Shown: positions 45,931-56,655 of the stretch, in pieces
Numbering within the stretch: position 1 is the stretch's first letter
How the letters are laid out: each line of letters opens with the position of its first letter
From: Cepaea nemoralis
Taxonomy: Eukaryota; Mollusca; Gastropoda; Stylommatophora; Helicidae
Direction: 5' to 3'
Length of the DNA stretch: 64,000 nt
Assembly (NCBI GenBank): GCA_014155875.1
Contig: JACEFZ010002068.1
Coordinates: forward strand, 1-64,000
Program-made: the position numbers and the translations under genes
Notes under the pieces: model-generated
What the model was told of the DNA's origin: nothing
The model's input: the letters and a program-made list of their open reading frames with translations, nothing else
Databases searched by the model: none

Positions 45931-47528
45931 ATTTTTTGTCTCCTTTTTGTGCATTTTCTGTAGGAGCTTTTCGACGTTTTCATTTTCTTCCTTGTGCCTG
46001 TTTTCACTGTCGCGTTTGTGAAGCTGCTGCCTAAAGTTTTCTTCCTCCGTGGTCAGCCATGGGACGATTTTACCGTCATCTATATAGTAGTCGAAGTCGT
46101 TCTCACAGTCGTAGTGTAAGACTGGGTATACCATTGGTTTCCCCCGGAGTTTCTTAGGCTTCTTCTTTTCTTTTTCTTCCCAGCGCCTTCTGAATTCCTC
46201 GCGCTTGAGTTCCTCCTTGTCGACTGGGTATTCTGTGCCTCCTTCAGAGATCCAACGGAATAGTATTTCCCTCTTGGGCGTTGTTGTTGGGCTGCTGGCT
46301 TTAGTTTGCGGTTCAGGCTCGGACTCTTGGTTTTCTTCTTGCGGCCTCTGAGTTCTTGTGTGGCTTCTGTTAGTTTGTTTTGAAAGAGTTCCATTTCAGC
46401 TCTATGCAGTTCTCTTTCGGGCCTGATCATTTGTAGGATTTCTTCGTTCTCCTTCTTCATCTCAGCCATGCGCTGGATCTCTTGTTTGATGTTGAGCTGG
46501 ATTTCTTTCATGTCGGAGTCTGGTCGGAGTCGTCGTCAGCAGTGCCTTGACTTGTTTCTTCAACTCGTCTATCTGCTTTTGAAGTTGATCTTTTCAGCTT
46601 GTGCTATACCCGTGGCTGTCTCGCCCCTCTGCATTGCTTCCGTGAATGGTGTCTTTGTGATGATGGCGATTTTTAAGACGTCTCTATGTCTCTGCAGATA
46701 CGGACAGCCCAGGTATCTTGCTCCATGTTTGCCCAGGCAGTTGGCACACTTTCTTTTGTTGTTGGGTGCTCGGAAGTCCGTGTCCAGCTTGGCCAGCGGA
46801 CACTCCTTGAAGGCGTGGTGAGCGGCGCAGTATCGGCAGATTTCCGTCTTACTGCGACACGTAACTCTGCTGTGGCCGGCCTTCTGACATCTGGAACATT
46901 GCGTGATTCTTGGTATGAATCTCTCTGGTTGCTTCATTCTCTTGTTGAATGATACTGTGGTCGGCATCTCGCTGCCCTCCGACGTCACTACTGCCAAGGT
47001 TGTAGGTATCTTGGAGTAGGTGAGAAGCCGCTCCGCCTTCAAGAATCGGATGTGAAGATTCTATTCACGTAGCTGCTTCAGGATTTCTTCATCTGCCAGC
47101 TCCACAGAAATCCACTTGACAACCCATCGGACTGTTTTCGAGTCGGTGTTTCCGACTCTGGTGTCTTTCTCCTCCTTCTCTGCTGTCTTGGTTCTTGACT
47201 GTGTTGGGCTGTCAATCTTCTTCCTCGTAGTAGCTTCGGTGATGGTTGTAGTATCAGGCTCTTTGATGCAGCTAGCAGGTGGGCTCTCGACGTTCTTCTT
47301 CTTGTTGTCGGCTCCCACGCTGCACATCTTGGCAACAGCGTTTTTCTTGTTGTTGGACTTGCCACGTGACATTTTCCCGCGTATCAGGATTCTTGACAGG
47401 ATAATGCGACTTGACTTGTTAGCGCTCGCAGTGCGAATGATCCGATGCGATTTGGAGGTTTGGCGATAGTAGTCAAGGATCTCTTTATAGTTATCACTCA
47501 GTCTGGACACTGCTAAGAAGGAAAGCAA
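45920..47528 (-). pseudogene. LINE ORF1 (gag-like, three CCHC knuckles)
   Basis: ORF1 proteins of I/Jockey-type LINEs bind element RNA. In order: a Lys/Ser/Thr-rich N-terminus (about 47528-47200), a conserved block (TVRWVVKWISVELADEEILK; then after an in-frame TAG at 47061-47063 LKAERLLTYSKIP), three Cys-His knuckles (CSRCQKAGHSRVTC, CRYCAAHHAFKEC, CANCLGKHGARYLGC), then a charged coiled coil (MAEMKKENEEILQMIRPE) in shifted frames to about 45,920. Same strand as the ORF2 at 28.1-31.8 kb, separated by about 14 kb that includes the DDE transposon, element C and a LINE fragment. Confidence 0.88.
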
Positions 47529-48302
47529 TGGTAAACTTCCCGCTTTACCAATGTCATGATTCGTTAGTTGACATAAAATGAGAAAATCAGATACATTGCG
47601 TAAATGGGTGTTCCATAGGTACAGCCTCGTTCTGTAGGGATAGTCAAGGGCACCAGAAGACTCCAGACCGTCAGCATGCTACTGAATGCAAAAGATTAAC
47701 ATCGTTTAAAATTGGAACATAGAAAGTTCGAATTATGAGAGAAGATGGCACATTCGATGATATTAAATAACTAATGAGAATAATCAGTATTGATATCTTA
47801 ATAATATATGCGTCTCTATGGATACGAAGCGCAAGATAACATCTGAGGGTTATAAAATTATTAATTCCGACGGAGAGACGCAACAACAAAGTGCAGCACA
47901 TTTAAACGATCTGGTCAGATCAAAATTTAATAAAGGATATTGCGCTGTGTAAGATTGAATATTACTGGCAAAGTTAACTAGCAAACCTATTGATGTCAAT
48001 TTGATGAATTGGCCTTTGTACTTGCCACTTATTGTTTATTTTTATTTATTTTTTTTAATGGCTTTTTAATATTTTTTTCCAGACCTCAGTCGCAGGTAGG
48101 TCTGGTTAATTAAAGAATTTGTAGTAGTACGGCCCCCAATGAGGCACAGAAGAGTTATTGTAACGGAGTTGTGTGAGACTTCCGTTATTATGATTACCGG
48201 CTTGTAGCCACTTTCTGTGTCTGAAGTAGTTTATTCAGGTCTTAAAATGAATGGTTAGCTTCAAGGTTAATTTTCACAGCTAGAGATAAGAGAAAGTTTA
48301 TA
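47529..48302. other. Spacer, possible LINE 5' region
   Basis: No gene recognised. It may hold the 5' untranslated region of the LINE above. Confidence 0.35.
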
Positions 48303-48420
48303 CAGTGAACCCTTGGCTTTCGTCGATAATCCGTCCGAAAACAATCGGCGAAATCTGAAACCGACGAAACCCGAGGCAATTATTTCCATATGAAATACTG
48401 TAAATCAAATTAATATCTTA
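48303..48420 (+). mobile_element. Possible pogo/Tigger-like terminal fragment
   Basis: Starts CAGTGAACCCTTGGCTTTCG and continues with GTCCGAAAACAATCGGCGAA, in the style of pogo/Tigger ends. No matching inverted end or transposase was seen. Confidence 0.35.
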
Positions 48421-48679
48421 ATTTCTCCAAAATACATATCAAAAACACATTTTATAAAGCATAAATACAGTGTTTAATACTAAAAACAATAAGAAATTAA
48501 CATAAAATGAATATAACAGTCTAATGGAAAGAATAAATTAACATTTAATATGACATTTACCTTTCTTAAAACTCTTCTTGGCGTATGGAAGACGGCCAGG
48601 AGGAGGAGAGAGAGAAAGGTGCAGATATTATTGTTTGGAAGGGGAATCCCTCTCAATAAGGACGTTAAGTATCAAGGTA

Positions 48680-49133
48680 CTATCTGGGTGAATTCGCTTC
48701 TTGATCTTCTTGTATCTTGAATAGCAGTGTGCCTCTTGTGTTTTTCAAACCATCCTCTGCTGGCCTTAAAATCACTAAATACACTGGCACTCGTTGCAGG
48801 CATTTTTTGACATCGGCGTACAACAGTCTGGCGTTTTCACATATGATTGCCTCCGAAACAGGATCGCCATCTATGTGATTTTGATTTATCCAACCTAATG
48901 TTGTGTGTTTGCGTTGATTCTGAGATAGGCACATGCTCTGCAAATTTGTATTATGTCCCTGATGGTTGAAAAATCAAGTTTGTAGCGCATCGCCCGGAAT
49001 GCCTTATCTCTTGTACATCCAAGAATAATGCGCATGGCTTCGTTCTGTATCCTTTCCATCCTTTCTATCTGCTTATTGCTGAGAGTCAGGATCGCCATCG
49101 CATACTCCAAAACAGAAAGGACCAGACCCTCGT
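48680..49133 (-). pseudogene. LINE ORF2 fragment (RT C-terminal region)
   Basis: Two frames on the minus strand: [20 protein letters not shown] then IQNEAMRIILGCTRD, matching the post-thumb region of I/Nimb/Jockey LINEs, and an overlapping frame with GLKNTRGTLLF. It starts abruptly at the TG microsatellite, so the RT core is missing. Confidence 0.75.
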
Positions 49134-49136
49134 AAA

Positions 49137-49185
<49 letters not shown>

Positions 49186-49190
49186 CGCGC

Positions 49191-49234
<44 letters not shown>
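49134..49234. repeat. TG microsatellite
   Basis: About 50 TG dinucleotides with a short GCGTGCGCGC interruption; open frames of Cys-Val are artefacts. Confidence 0.98.
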
Positions 49235-49235
<1 letters not shown>

Positions 49236-49472
49236 GGTTTAATCAAAATGTTTACTTACGTCTCGTTGAAATGTATGTATATATTGCATATTGATGCTGT
49301 TGTCAGTAAAGTAAACATATCCCGTTAGCAAATACACAAAACATACACTGCCAGGATCTCCAGGGTCGTGAGGCCACCGAACTCTGCCTCTTTAACCCAA
49401 CAGTGCCTTTATTTAAAGCCTTTTAGAGATATGTTCACAGGCTTGGATTTCCTGGTTGTACTGTCGGTTTCA

Positions 49473-49690
49473 AGGAGCGGCTGGCCGAGTGGCTAGAATG
49501 CCGGACTCTCACTCGGGTTCGAATCCTCTGCAAGGTGTGGATTTTGTTTTCTGTCGGGGGCAGAAAAAAAACCCTTACGTGCATAGTTCGCGGCGACTGC
49601 ACTAGCCAGGCGACCTTAATTCCTCAGGCACACCCCCCCCCCCCCCCCCCACTTGCGATACACCGCAGGGTACTATATAGGCAGTAAATG
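49473..49690 (+). mobile_element. tRNA-derived SINE
   Basis: Strong Pol III promoter boxes: TGGCCGAGTGGCTAGA (49482-49497) and GGGTTCGAATCC (49515-49526), in a tRNA-Ser/Leu-like head. The body runs through GGCGACTGCACTAGCCAGGC and ends in a T run. It lacks a closed acceptor stem, so it is a SINE rather than a tRNA. Confidence 0.75.
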
Positions 49691-49732
49691 ACTTTTTTTT
49701 TGGGGGGGGGGGGTCGGGGGGGGGGGGGGGGT
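49628..49732. repeat. Poly-C run followed by T/poly-G run
   Basis: About 20 C near 49630-49650 and about 30 G in two blocks near 49701-49732, some 50 bases apart. They could pair or form G-quadruplex; length is also prone to sequencing error. Confidence 0.9.
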
Positions 49733-49739
49733 CATACTG

Positions 49740-50578
49740 TCGGTTTAGAAGTATCTTTCCTTTGCCTTAGGAAATCTCTTGACAGTAGTATTTTCTTATT
49801 TCCAATATACATCTTCTGTAACAACTTTGTGAGAATTCTTTATTTTGTCTTGCCTCGTTTGTACGTCTGTGCCTGCGATACTAACTCTCCACGGCACAAG
49901 TGAACCCATCAAATTGTGGTTTCATCTGCTCAAACTGAACTCACGACAGTCAATATCATTTAAGCACGTGCACCAACAGCAAACGACAACGATGACAGTA
50001 TAGATGAACGGCATAATGACATGGATACTGTCTTCAAGAAGTGCAAATACTCAAACAATACATATCATAATGATATACTTTAGTGTTAATGTTGGAAATC
50101 TACAAGATGGGAGCACAGTAGGCATTTATGGACTAATAAAGCTTAATGATAGATAGGGCAGCCTTATACAGTGGACAGACGAGCTTTATAAGTTTATTTG
50201 CAACACCTGGTTGCAACAGCATCCAAGAAGGAAATAGACATAGAAGGGTCCTGACATGAAAATCAGAAACGTTAGTTATTACATCCTCATTCACACCAGA
50301 TTTTGAAATGTGTTAAAAGTCACAATACTCTGTACCAAAATAAAGACTGCCACTCAGACACTAGAATAGTTGTACGCAATGTACATATAAAGTTAAAGAT
50401 GGATATACATCAAGAAACATAGAAGTTTATCTATGTGCACTGAATAATTAGAAGATAAAGATAAATGCAATATAGAAACAAAGAACATTTTTATGCATTT
50501 TTTAATATAGAAATGCCACTTCAAGATGTCAATGACTAAAGGGAAATATTGAAGCATCATGATGGGGAATATGGAATA
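49740..50578. other. Spacer, nothing recognised
   Basis: AT-rich; only short unmatched open frames. Confidence 0.45.
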
Positions 50579-50668
50579 TTTAACGTAAACTTGCCAAGAG
50601 ATCACAAACAACATCCACAAAAAATTGCTTGGGTTGACTAATACGTCCTGTAGAAGGATATGCAACTA
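50579..50668 (+). mobile_element. SINE 3' fragment, same family as 44783-45020
   Basis: Shares TTAACGTAAACTTGCCAAGA, GATCACAAACA, a diverged middle, and the end GGATATGCAACTAAC with the minus-strand copy. The tRNA head is missing. The end runs into TAT/ATT repeats. Confidence 0.7.
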
Positions 50669-50670
50669 AC

Positions 50671-50732
<62 letters not shown>

Positions 50733-50737
50733 GCAAC

Positions 50738-50788
<51 letters not shown>

Positions 50789-50903
50789 GCAACTAACTAT
50801 TATTATTATTATTATTATTATTATGCAACTAACTATTATTATTATTATTATTATTATATGCAACTAACTATTATTATTATTATTATTATTATATGCAACT
50901 AAC

Positions 50904-50939
<36 letters not shown>

Positions 50940-50940
50940 G
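50669..50940. repeat. Compound ATT microsatellite with TATGCAACTAAC spacers
   Basis: Six blocks of TAT/ATT triplets are separated by repeats of TATGCAACTAAC, the last bases of the SINE to its left. So the SINE terminus itself was amplified together with the tail. Confidence 0.92.
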
Positions 50941-51350
50941 TCATGTGTAATCATCATCATTTTCCACGTTTGTCGTCAAGATTGGGGCGGAGAGAGGGAA
51001 TAGTTGATGTGCTAGATAGTGTCATTCCGTATGACTGTGCAATGTCTTTGATGCCATCAATCCATTTTGGTTTCTAGCGTCCTCATGCTCTCGTGTCCGA
51101 TCTTTTTGGTGAAGCGCCGTGCTGGTAGCTGAGGGTTTGCATTCTACTGAGATAATCTAACCCTTTGATCTTATGCCTTTAAACATTTGTGGCACAAGGT
51201 GTTGATTGCACTGTCTGTCTGATAACATTATTTCTAACTTGATCTTGGATGGCTAAGTTGGCAACACCTTTCAGGCACCTCATCTCGCAGATGTTGATTG
51301 TGTATATCTGTGGTTTGGATAATGTCCAGGTTTTACATATATTATTTGCA
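50941..51350 (-). pseudogene. LINE C-terminal fragment
   Basis: Minus strand reads KTWTLSKPQIYTINICEMRC, then LKGVANLAIQDQVRNNVIR, like the EMRxLR...DxxRNxxIR block after the RT thumb of RTE-type LINEs. In other frames WIDGIKDIAQSYGM follows near the 3' end. It ends with ATGATGATGATT and the ATT microsatellite, which serves as its tail. Confidence 0.65.
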
Positions 51351-51559
51351 CATTATAATAAATTATCATGAATGTTATCAGTAAACTGTACAGTTCGTCG
51401 CAAATTCTCATGAGTGGCATATAGTTTGCCTTGACATGTTTGTGGTGTCAATAAAATGGATTTTTGTTGACATTGGAATACAGGGCATTCCTGCAGATTG
51501 TATACATTGTTCACACCATGAGGCGTATTGGATATCTGCCGCTAGCTCCATATTCTAGA

Positions 51560-51748
51560 CTGAAGGGAATTACATGGGAGATGTGGTCAATATCACCCCA
51601 GTACTCACCAAGAATGTTCTTGGTATCCATGTTACTCTTGGAGCCAAGTTCGCTGGAACAAATCCCTCCTGGAAGTGGATACAGGAACAAGTCTCCCGAA
51701 CCCGCAGGCAAGCAAGCGTTTTGCCACTGAGCTACCACGACTCCCCTG
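51560..51748 (-). mobile_element. tRNA-derived SINE
   Basis: Minus strand head GGGAGTCGTGGTAGCTCAGT, A-box TGGTAGCTCAGTGG (51725-51738), B-box GGGTTCGGGAG (51692-51703). Body extends toward lower coordinates, end uncertain. Confidence 0.6.
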
Positions 51749-51789
51749 TAGTATGTGGTCATTAGTAATGATTGTATGTACAGGATTAA

Positions 51790-52370
51790 CACTGATTCAT
51801 GTGGGAAATTTGAATGAGATTAGCTTAGAAATATAGCATCAAACCCAGAATGGGTCTCGCAACATATCAAAAAGAGAAGTGGATTATGATGTGCAAGGTA
51901 GTTGCTTTAATTTGAATATCACTGGATAGGTAACTAAATATACCCTCTTTATTGCTATAGCAAGTTCATGTTATTGTATATTATATTTTTTCACTAGCCA
52001 ATATTAGACTGATTCTTGAGGATCTGATGATATATTGCTTTTTAACTGTCAATAGAATAGAAATTAGTAGCACGTTTACTTAACATTTTGTGAATAGTTC
52101 TGGTAAAACAAATTCGCACTATCATTGAAGAAGACCTGTTTATAACCAGATGAAGTGTGAACAATAAATTCGAGACTGATCGCCATGCATGACACTTTGC
52201 ACATGACGCCCGGTTTGGTAGGAGTTGCATCCAGCTCTCGCCCCTCACGCTGACCACTATCCTTTGGCACTCACTACATTCTGCGACATTACCACTAATA
52301 CCATAATTGTAAAACAATCTAAACAGACGTTTCCCCTCTGCACTTACTTCACACCTTGCCGAAATAAAGT
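51790..52370. other. Spacer, nothing recognised
   Basis: No gene or clear repeat recognised. Confidence 0.4.
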
Positions 52371-53290
52371 GTTCTTTCAGAGAGCCGGTCTCGTCGTTTT
52401 GCTAGTCGTGCATGGAAATAACGTGTTCCTCCAGGGAGCCGGTCTCGTCGTTTGCTAGCCGTGCAGCTAATTAACGTGTTCTTTCAGCAAGTCGGTCTCG
52501 TCGTTTGGTTAGCCGTGCATATAATTATTAACATGTTCTTTCAGCGATTCGGCCTCGTCGTCTGGCTAACCGTGCATCTAATTAATCTCTTGTTTATTTG
52601 TTTGTTTGTTTTTTCAGTGCGCCGGTAACGCCGTCTGGCTAGCCGTGAATCGAAATGATGTGTTCTGTCGTGGAATCGGTCTTGTCGTTTGGCTAGCCGT
52701 GCGTCTAATTAACGTGTTCCTTCAGGGAGCCGGTCTCGTCGTTTGCTAGCCGTGCATATAATTAACGTGTTCTTTCAGCAAGTCGGTCTCGTCGTTTGGT
52801 TAGCCATGCATGTAATTATTAACATGTTCTTTCAGCGAGTCTGTCTCGTCGTCTGGCTAATCGTGCATCTAATTAATTTTTTTTTTTTTTCATGGCTAGC
52901 CGTGAATCGAAATGATGTGTTCTTTCGGGAAATCGGTCTTGTCGTTTGGCTAGCCATGCATCGAAATAACGTGTTCTTTTAGGGAGCCGGTCTCGTCGTT
53001 TGGATAGCTGTGCCTATAATTAACATGCTCTTACAGCGAGTCAGTCTAGTCGTTTGTAATAACGTGTTCTTTTAGGGGGCCGGTCTCGTCGTTTGGATAG
53101 CCGTGCCTAAAATTAACATGTTCTTGCAGCGAGTCGGTCTAGTCGTTTGTAATAACGTGTTCTTTCAGGGAGCTGGTCTCGTCTTCTGGCTAGCCGTGCA
53201 TCGAATTAATTTGTTCTTTCAGCAAGCCGGTCTCGTCGTTTGAGGGCGATAGGTTCAAATCCTGGTGTGCCCGTAGCTGTCATTGATTTA
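52371..53290. repeat. ~56-bp minisatellite, SINE-like unit
   Basis: About 15-16 units of ACGTGTTCTTTCAG, GGAGCCGGTCTCGTCGTTTG and GCTAGCCGTGCAT segments, diverged and of variable length. The last unit (about 53,220-53,275) continues into AGGTTCAAATCCTGGTG, a Pol III B-box-like sequence, suggesting the unit is a piece of a tRNA-derived SINE head. Confidence 0.85.
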
Positions 53291-53965
53291 TTGTCTTGCA
53301 TGTCCTCTATTTTCTCCTTCTTTTTGCATCATCAATGCATGTCAATACTCTTGATGCCTTGTGATCGTTGCTAGTTTGATTACAACAAATTGTCGTAACA
53401 GATGCCGTATTGGGAAGGTAATTAGCTTCATTTGTTGTCTGCATTTTACTGGCTAACCCCAGATTGTCGCGTACTGATGGAGAAGCCGTGTGAAGAGCAC
53501 TGGGTGCACAGCCGTGGGCTTTTGAAAAAAAGTATCAGATCCACAGAGATGATTACTCGAGTAATGAGGACTGGTGTCATTTAGAATGAGGAATCTCAAA
53601 ATATTACGCCTGCAGCAAATGCAATTTGTCATTTTTTTAAAAACTTGTAAAACTAATACACTACACATTCGACAGATGTGTGTAATATTCGTTGCTTAAA
53701 CGGTTTAAGTTAAACGTGGGAGCAGAGGGCACATTCGACCCGATGGCCATGGATTTGAAGCCATCAGGGTGTGTTGACATGTGTACAACTGACATCAGCT
53801 CCCAGGTCGAGCCGGCCGAAAATGTGTACCAGGAAATGTCTTGGGAAGTAAAGGCGGCGGTGACGTGTTTCTGACTAAATCACCCGCTGAGTTTAGTGTT
53901 TAAAAATATCGGTCCAGCACCATATGTCTAGTGTGCATTACGGCGTGCAAGAGAGTCCTTTCGAC
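53291..53965. other. Spacer, nothing recognised
   Basis: Only short unmatched open frames. Confidence 0.4.
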
Positions 53966-55230
53966 GCCATTCCATTCAAGATTGGGTGGGTGCCGCTGGA
54001 AGTCATTGTTGGTGTCATGTGGCGACATTGTCCTTTACTTGCATTCTCTACATATTTAATGACCATCTGTCCGAGGTCGTTCCATTCAAGATTGGGTGGG
54101 TGCCGCTGGAAGTCATTGTTGGTGCCATGTGGCGACATTGTCCTTTACTTGCTTACTCTACATATTTAATGACCATCTGCCCGAGGTCGTTCCATTCAAG
54201 ATTGGGTGGGTGCCGCTGGAAGTCATTGTTGGTGTCATGTGGCGACATTGTCCTTTACTTGCTTACTCTACATAATTAATGACCATCTTCCCGAGGTCGT
54301 TCCATTCAAGATTGGGTGGGTGCCGCTGGAAGTCATTGTTGGTGTCATGTGGCGACATTGTCCTTTACTTGCATACTCTACATATTTAATGACCATCTGT
54401 CCGAGGTCGTTCCATTCAAGATTGGGTGGGTGCCGCTGGAAGTCATTGTTGGTGTCATGTGGCGACATTGTCCTTTACTTGCATACTCTACATATTTAAT
54501 GACCATCTGTCCGAGGTCGTTCCATTCAATATTGGGTGGGTGCCGCTGGAAGTCATTGTTGGTGTCATGTGGCGACATTGTCCTTTACTTGCATACTCTA
54601 CATATTTAATGACCATCTGCCCGAGGTCGTTCCATTCAAGATTGGGTGGGTGCCGCTGGAAGTCATTGTTGGTGTCATGTGGCGACATTGTCCTTTACTT
54701 GCATACTCTACATATTTAATGACCATCTGCCCGAGGTCGTTCCAATCAAGATTGGGTGGGTGCCGCTGGAAGTCATTGTTGGTGTCATGTGGCGACATTG
54801 TCCTTTACTTGCATACTCTACATATTTAATGACCATCTGCCCGAGGTCGTTCCATTCAAGATTGGGTGGGTGCCGCTGGAAGTCATTGTTGGTGTCATGT
54901 GGCGACATTGTCCTTTACTTGCATACTCTACATATTTAATGACCATCTGTCCGAGGTCGTTCCATTCAAGATTGGGTGGGTGCCGCTGGAAGTCATTGTT
55001 GGTGTCATGTGGCGACATTGTCCTTTACTTGCATACTCTACATATTTAATGACCATCTGTCCGAGGTCGTTCCATTCAAGATTGGGTGTGTGCCGCTGGA
55101 AGTCATTGTTGGTGTCATGTGGCGACATTGTCCTTTACTTGCTTTCTCTACATATTTAATGGTTCGAGGTCGTTCCATTCAAGAATGGGTGGGTTCAGCT
55201 GGACAGTCATTGCTGATGTCATATTGTGAC
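53966..55230. repeat. 110-bp satellite array, 12 copies
   Basis: TCCATTCAAGATTGGGTGGG starts at 53971 and then every 110 bases to 55071. A twelfth, shortened and diverged copy starts near 55173. The first and last copies differ most; inner copies differ by one to three bases. Staggered 97- and 66-codon frames on both strands are artefacts of the period. There are no spacers of differing sequence, so it is not CRISPR-like. Confidence 0.97.
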
Positions 55231-56655
55231 AATAACCGGGATAACCATATGCCGCATTAGAGACCATGTGTGGACAGATTATGTCCCTTGAAGATACCAT
55301 AATGAATTATTGTGTAGCAGAATATGTATAATTAGGTGGGCAAAGCTACAGCACGCTTGAGCATCAGGATGGAATGGGAAGAAAGATGCTCAAGTCGTGA
55401 CGTAGTTGGTTGTTAGGGGGGAGTAAACATCTGGTACTGAAGGAGAGAGGTCACCATAATGTCAGAAATGAAATAAGATTGTTGTAGTGGTCATCAATGT
55501 GAAATAAACCTCCATTTATATTTAACCAGAGATCTCGTTGGTCCTCTATGAGTCTGCTTTGTTATAGAGGACGAAATGGTGCCCACGACTCAGGATCGGA
55601 ACATGAAGTGTCGCGGAATCTCAATACGCTGTCCATGTAACACATCGAAGTAACTGCAAAGTTTTGAAGATCTTTGTTCTGCTTGCATCAATTACCCAGA
55701 GACAGGATTACGGCACGGTTCTATACTTGTATTGAACGTTAAAACGAAGTTGATAAATGGCCACTACGTCGTCGGTGAGAGTTACAGCAGCCAAAAGCCC
55801 AGCTAGGGGTGGTTGTCTGTAAATATTCTTCAGAATCCTCGCTATAAGGACCTCTTGTCAAGAATCCTCGCTGTAAAGGCAGTCGTTATCAGCTGAGATA
55901 TGAAAACCGGCTTGCCAGGGCGAGTTGCTGTACAATGGTCATCATCTTGCTGAGCAAAAGAGTGAGAAGAACCAGCACGTTTTTTCTGGATCCTTCGAAA
56001 TAAGAGGCTCAGGAAAAAGAAACTGCAAGACAAATCGAATTAAGTAGCAGTTATCTACCTCGCATCAAGATTGTCTGGAGCGAACTGAAGACCGTTGAAT
56101 TGTGACCTTGAGAGTTTGAAGAAACAAGTCAATCACTCATTGGAAGAATAAGAGGAAATGAGAAGGTCATCAACAGCAGCAGCGATATCGTCAGGGGACT
56201 CTCGGAAGTGGGAGGGGCAGACTGGGCTGCCGACCTACTGAAGAGGGGACCCAAATTATCGCTTTAGTGAAGTTCTCAAGACGTCGCTTTGATGTGCCCT
56301 GTATAGGGTGAAAAGAAGCCAGAAGTCTGGTAGGGGCTCAACCAGGGGCTGAAGTTACTGAGACGTTGGAAGAAGAAACTCCCTAACTACCTGAAGTGCG
56401 TGATCGGTTGGAGGAGCATTTCAACTAACACAGACTCCTAGCGTTTGAATTCTACCTGACAGCGAACATAGAGGAATCCGTCTTTCTTGGATCGGGAGCA
56501 GAAATTAGGGTAATTTGTAAACCTTAAATATCATTTTAAGTACTATTGAATGGTTGAACAATTCTTAGTGTGTAAAGTAACAACGATCATGTCTTTAAAT
56601 TAGATAGTTATAAATGTGATGTTGATTTTATTGGTATATACATAAATATTTCAGC
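55231..56655 (+). other. Element D 5' region: possible LTR end, PBS and leader
   Basis: TGGTGCCCACGACTCAGG at 55577-55594 is a plausible PBS; the sequence before it (GTGAAATAAACCTCC near 55,500) could be the R-U5 end of a 5' LTR. The 3' LTR that could confirm this leaves the window, so the boundary is unproven. The ~1.06-kb leader up to gag has no recognised coding sequence. Confidence 0.4.

Noticed and set aside
49137..49328. Cys/Val-rich open frame
   Set aside because: Translation of a TG microsatellite.
49473..49540. tRNA gene
   Set aside because: Good A and B boxes but no closing acceptor stem, and a SINE body follows.
51675..51748. tRNA gene on the minus strand
   Set aside because: Same reasoning: promoter boxes without a full cloverleaf.
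53966..55230. CRISPR-like array
   Set aside because: Repeats are contiguous with no unique spacers, and the setting is a eukaryotic genome.
53924..55260. Series of 97- and 66-codon frames on both strands
   Set aside because: The same frame recurring every 110 bases of a satellite; no independent coding signal.
55261..55576. Firm 5' LTR for element D
   Set aside because: No match to the visible part of the 3' LTR, and the rest of that LTR is outside the window.
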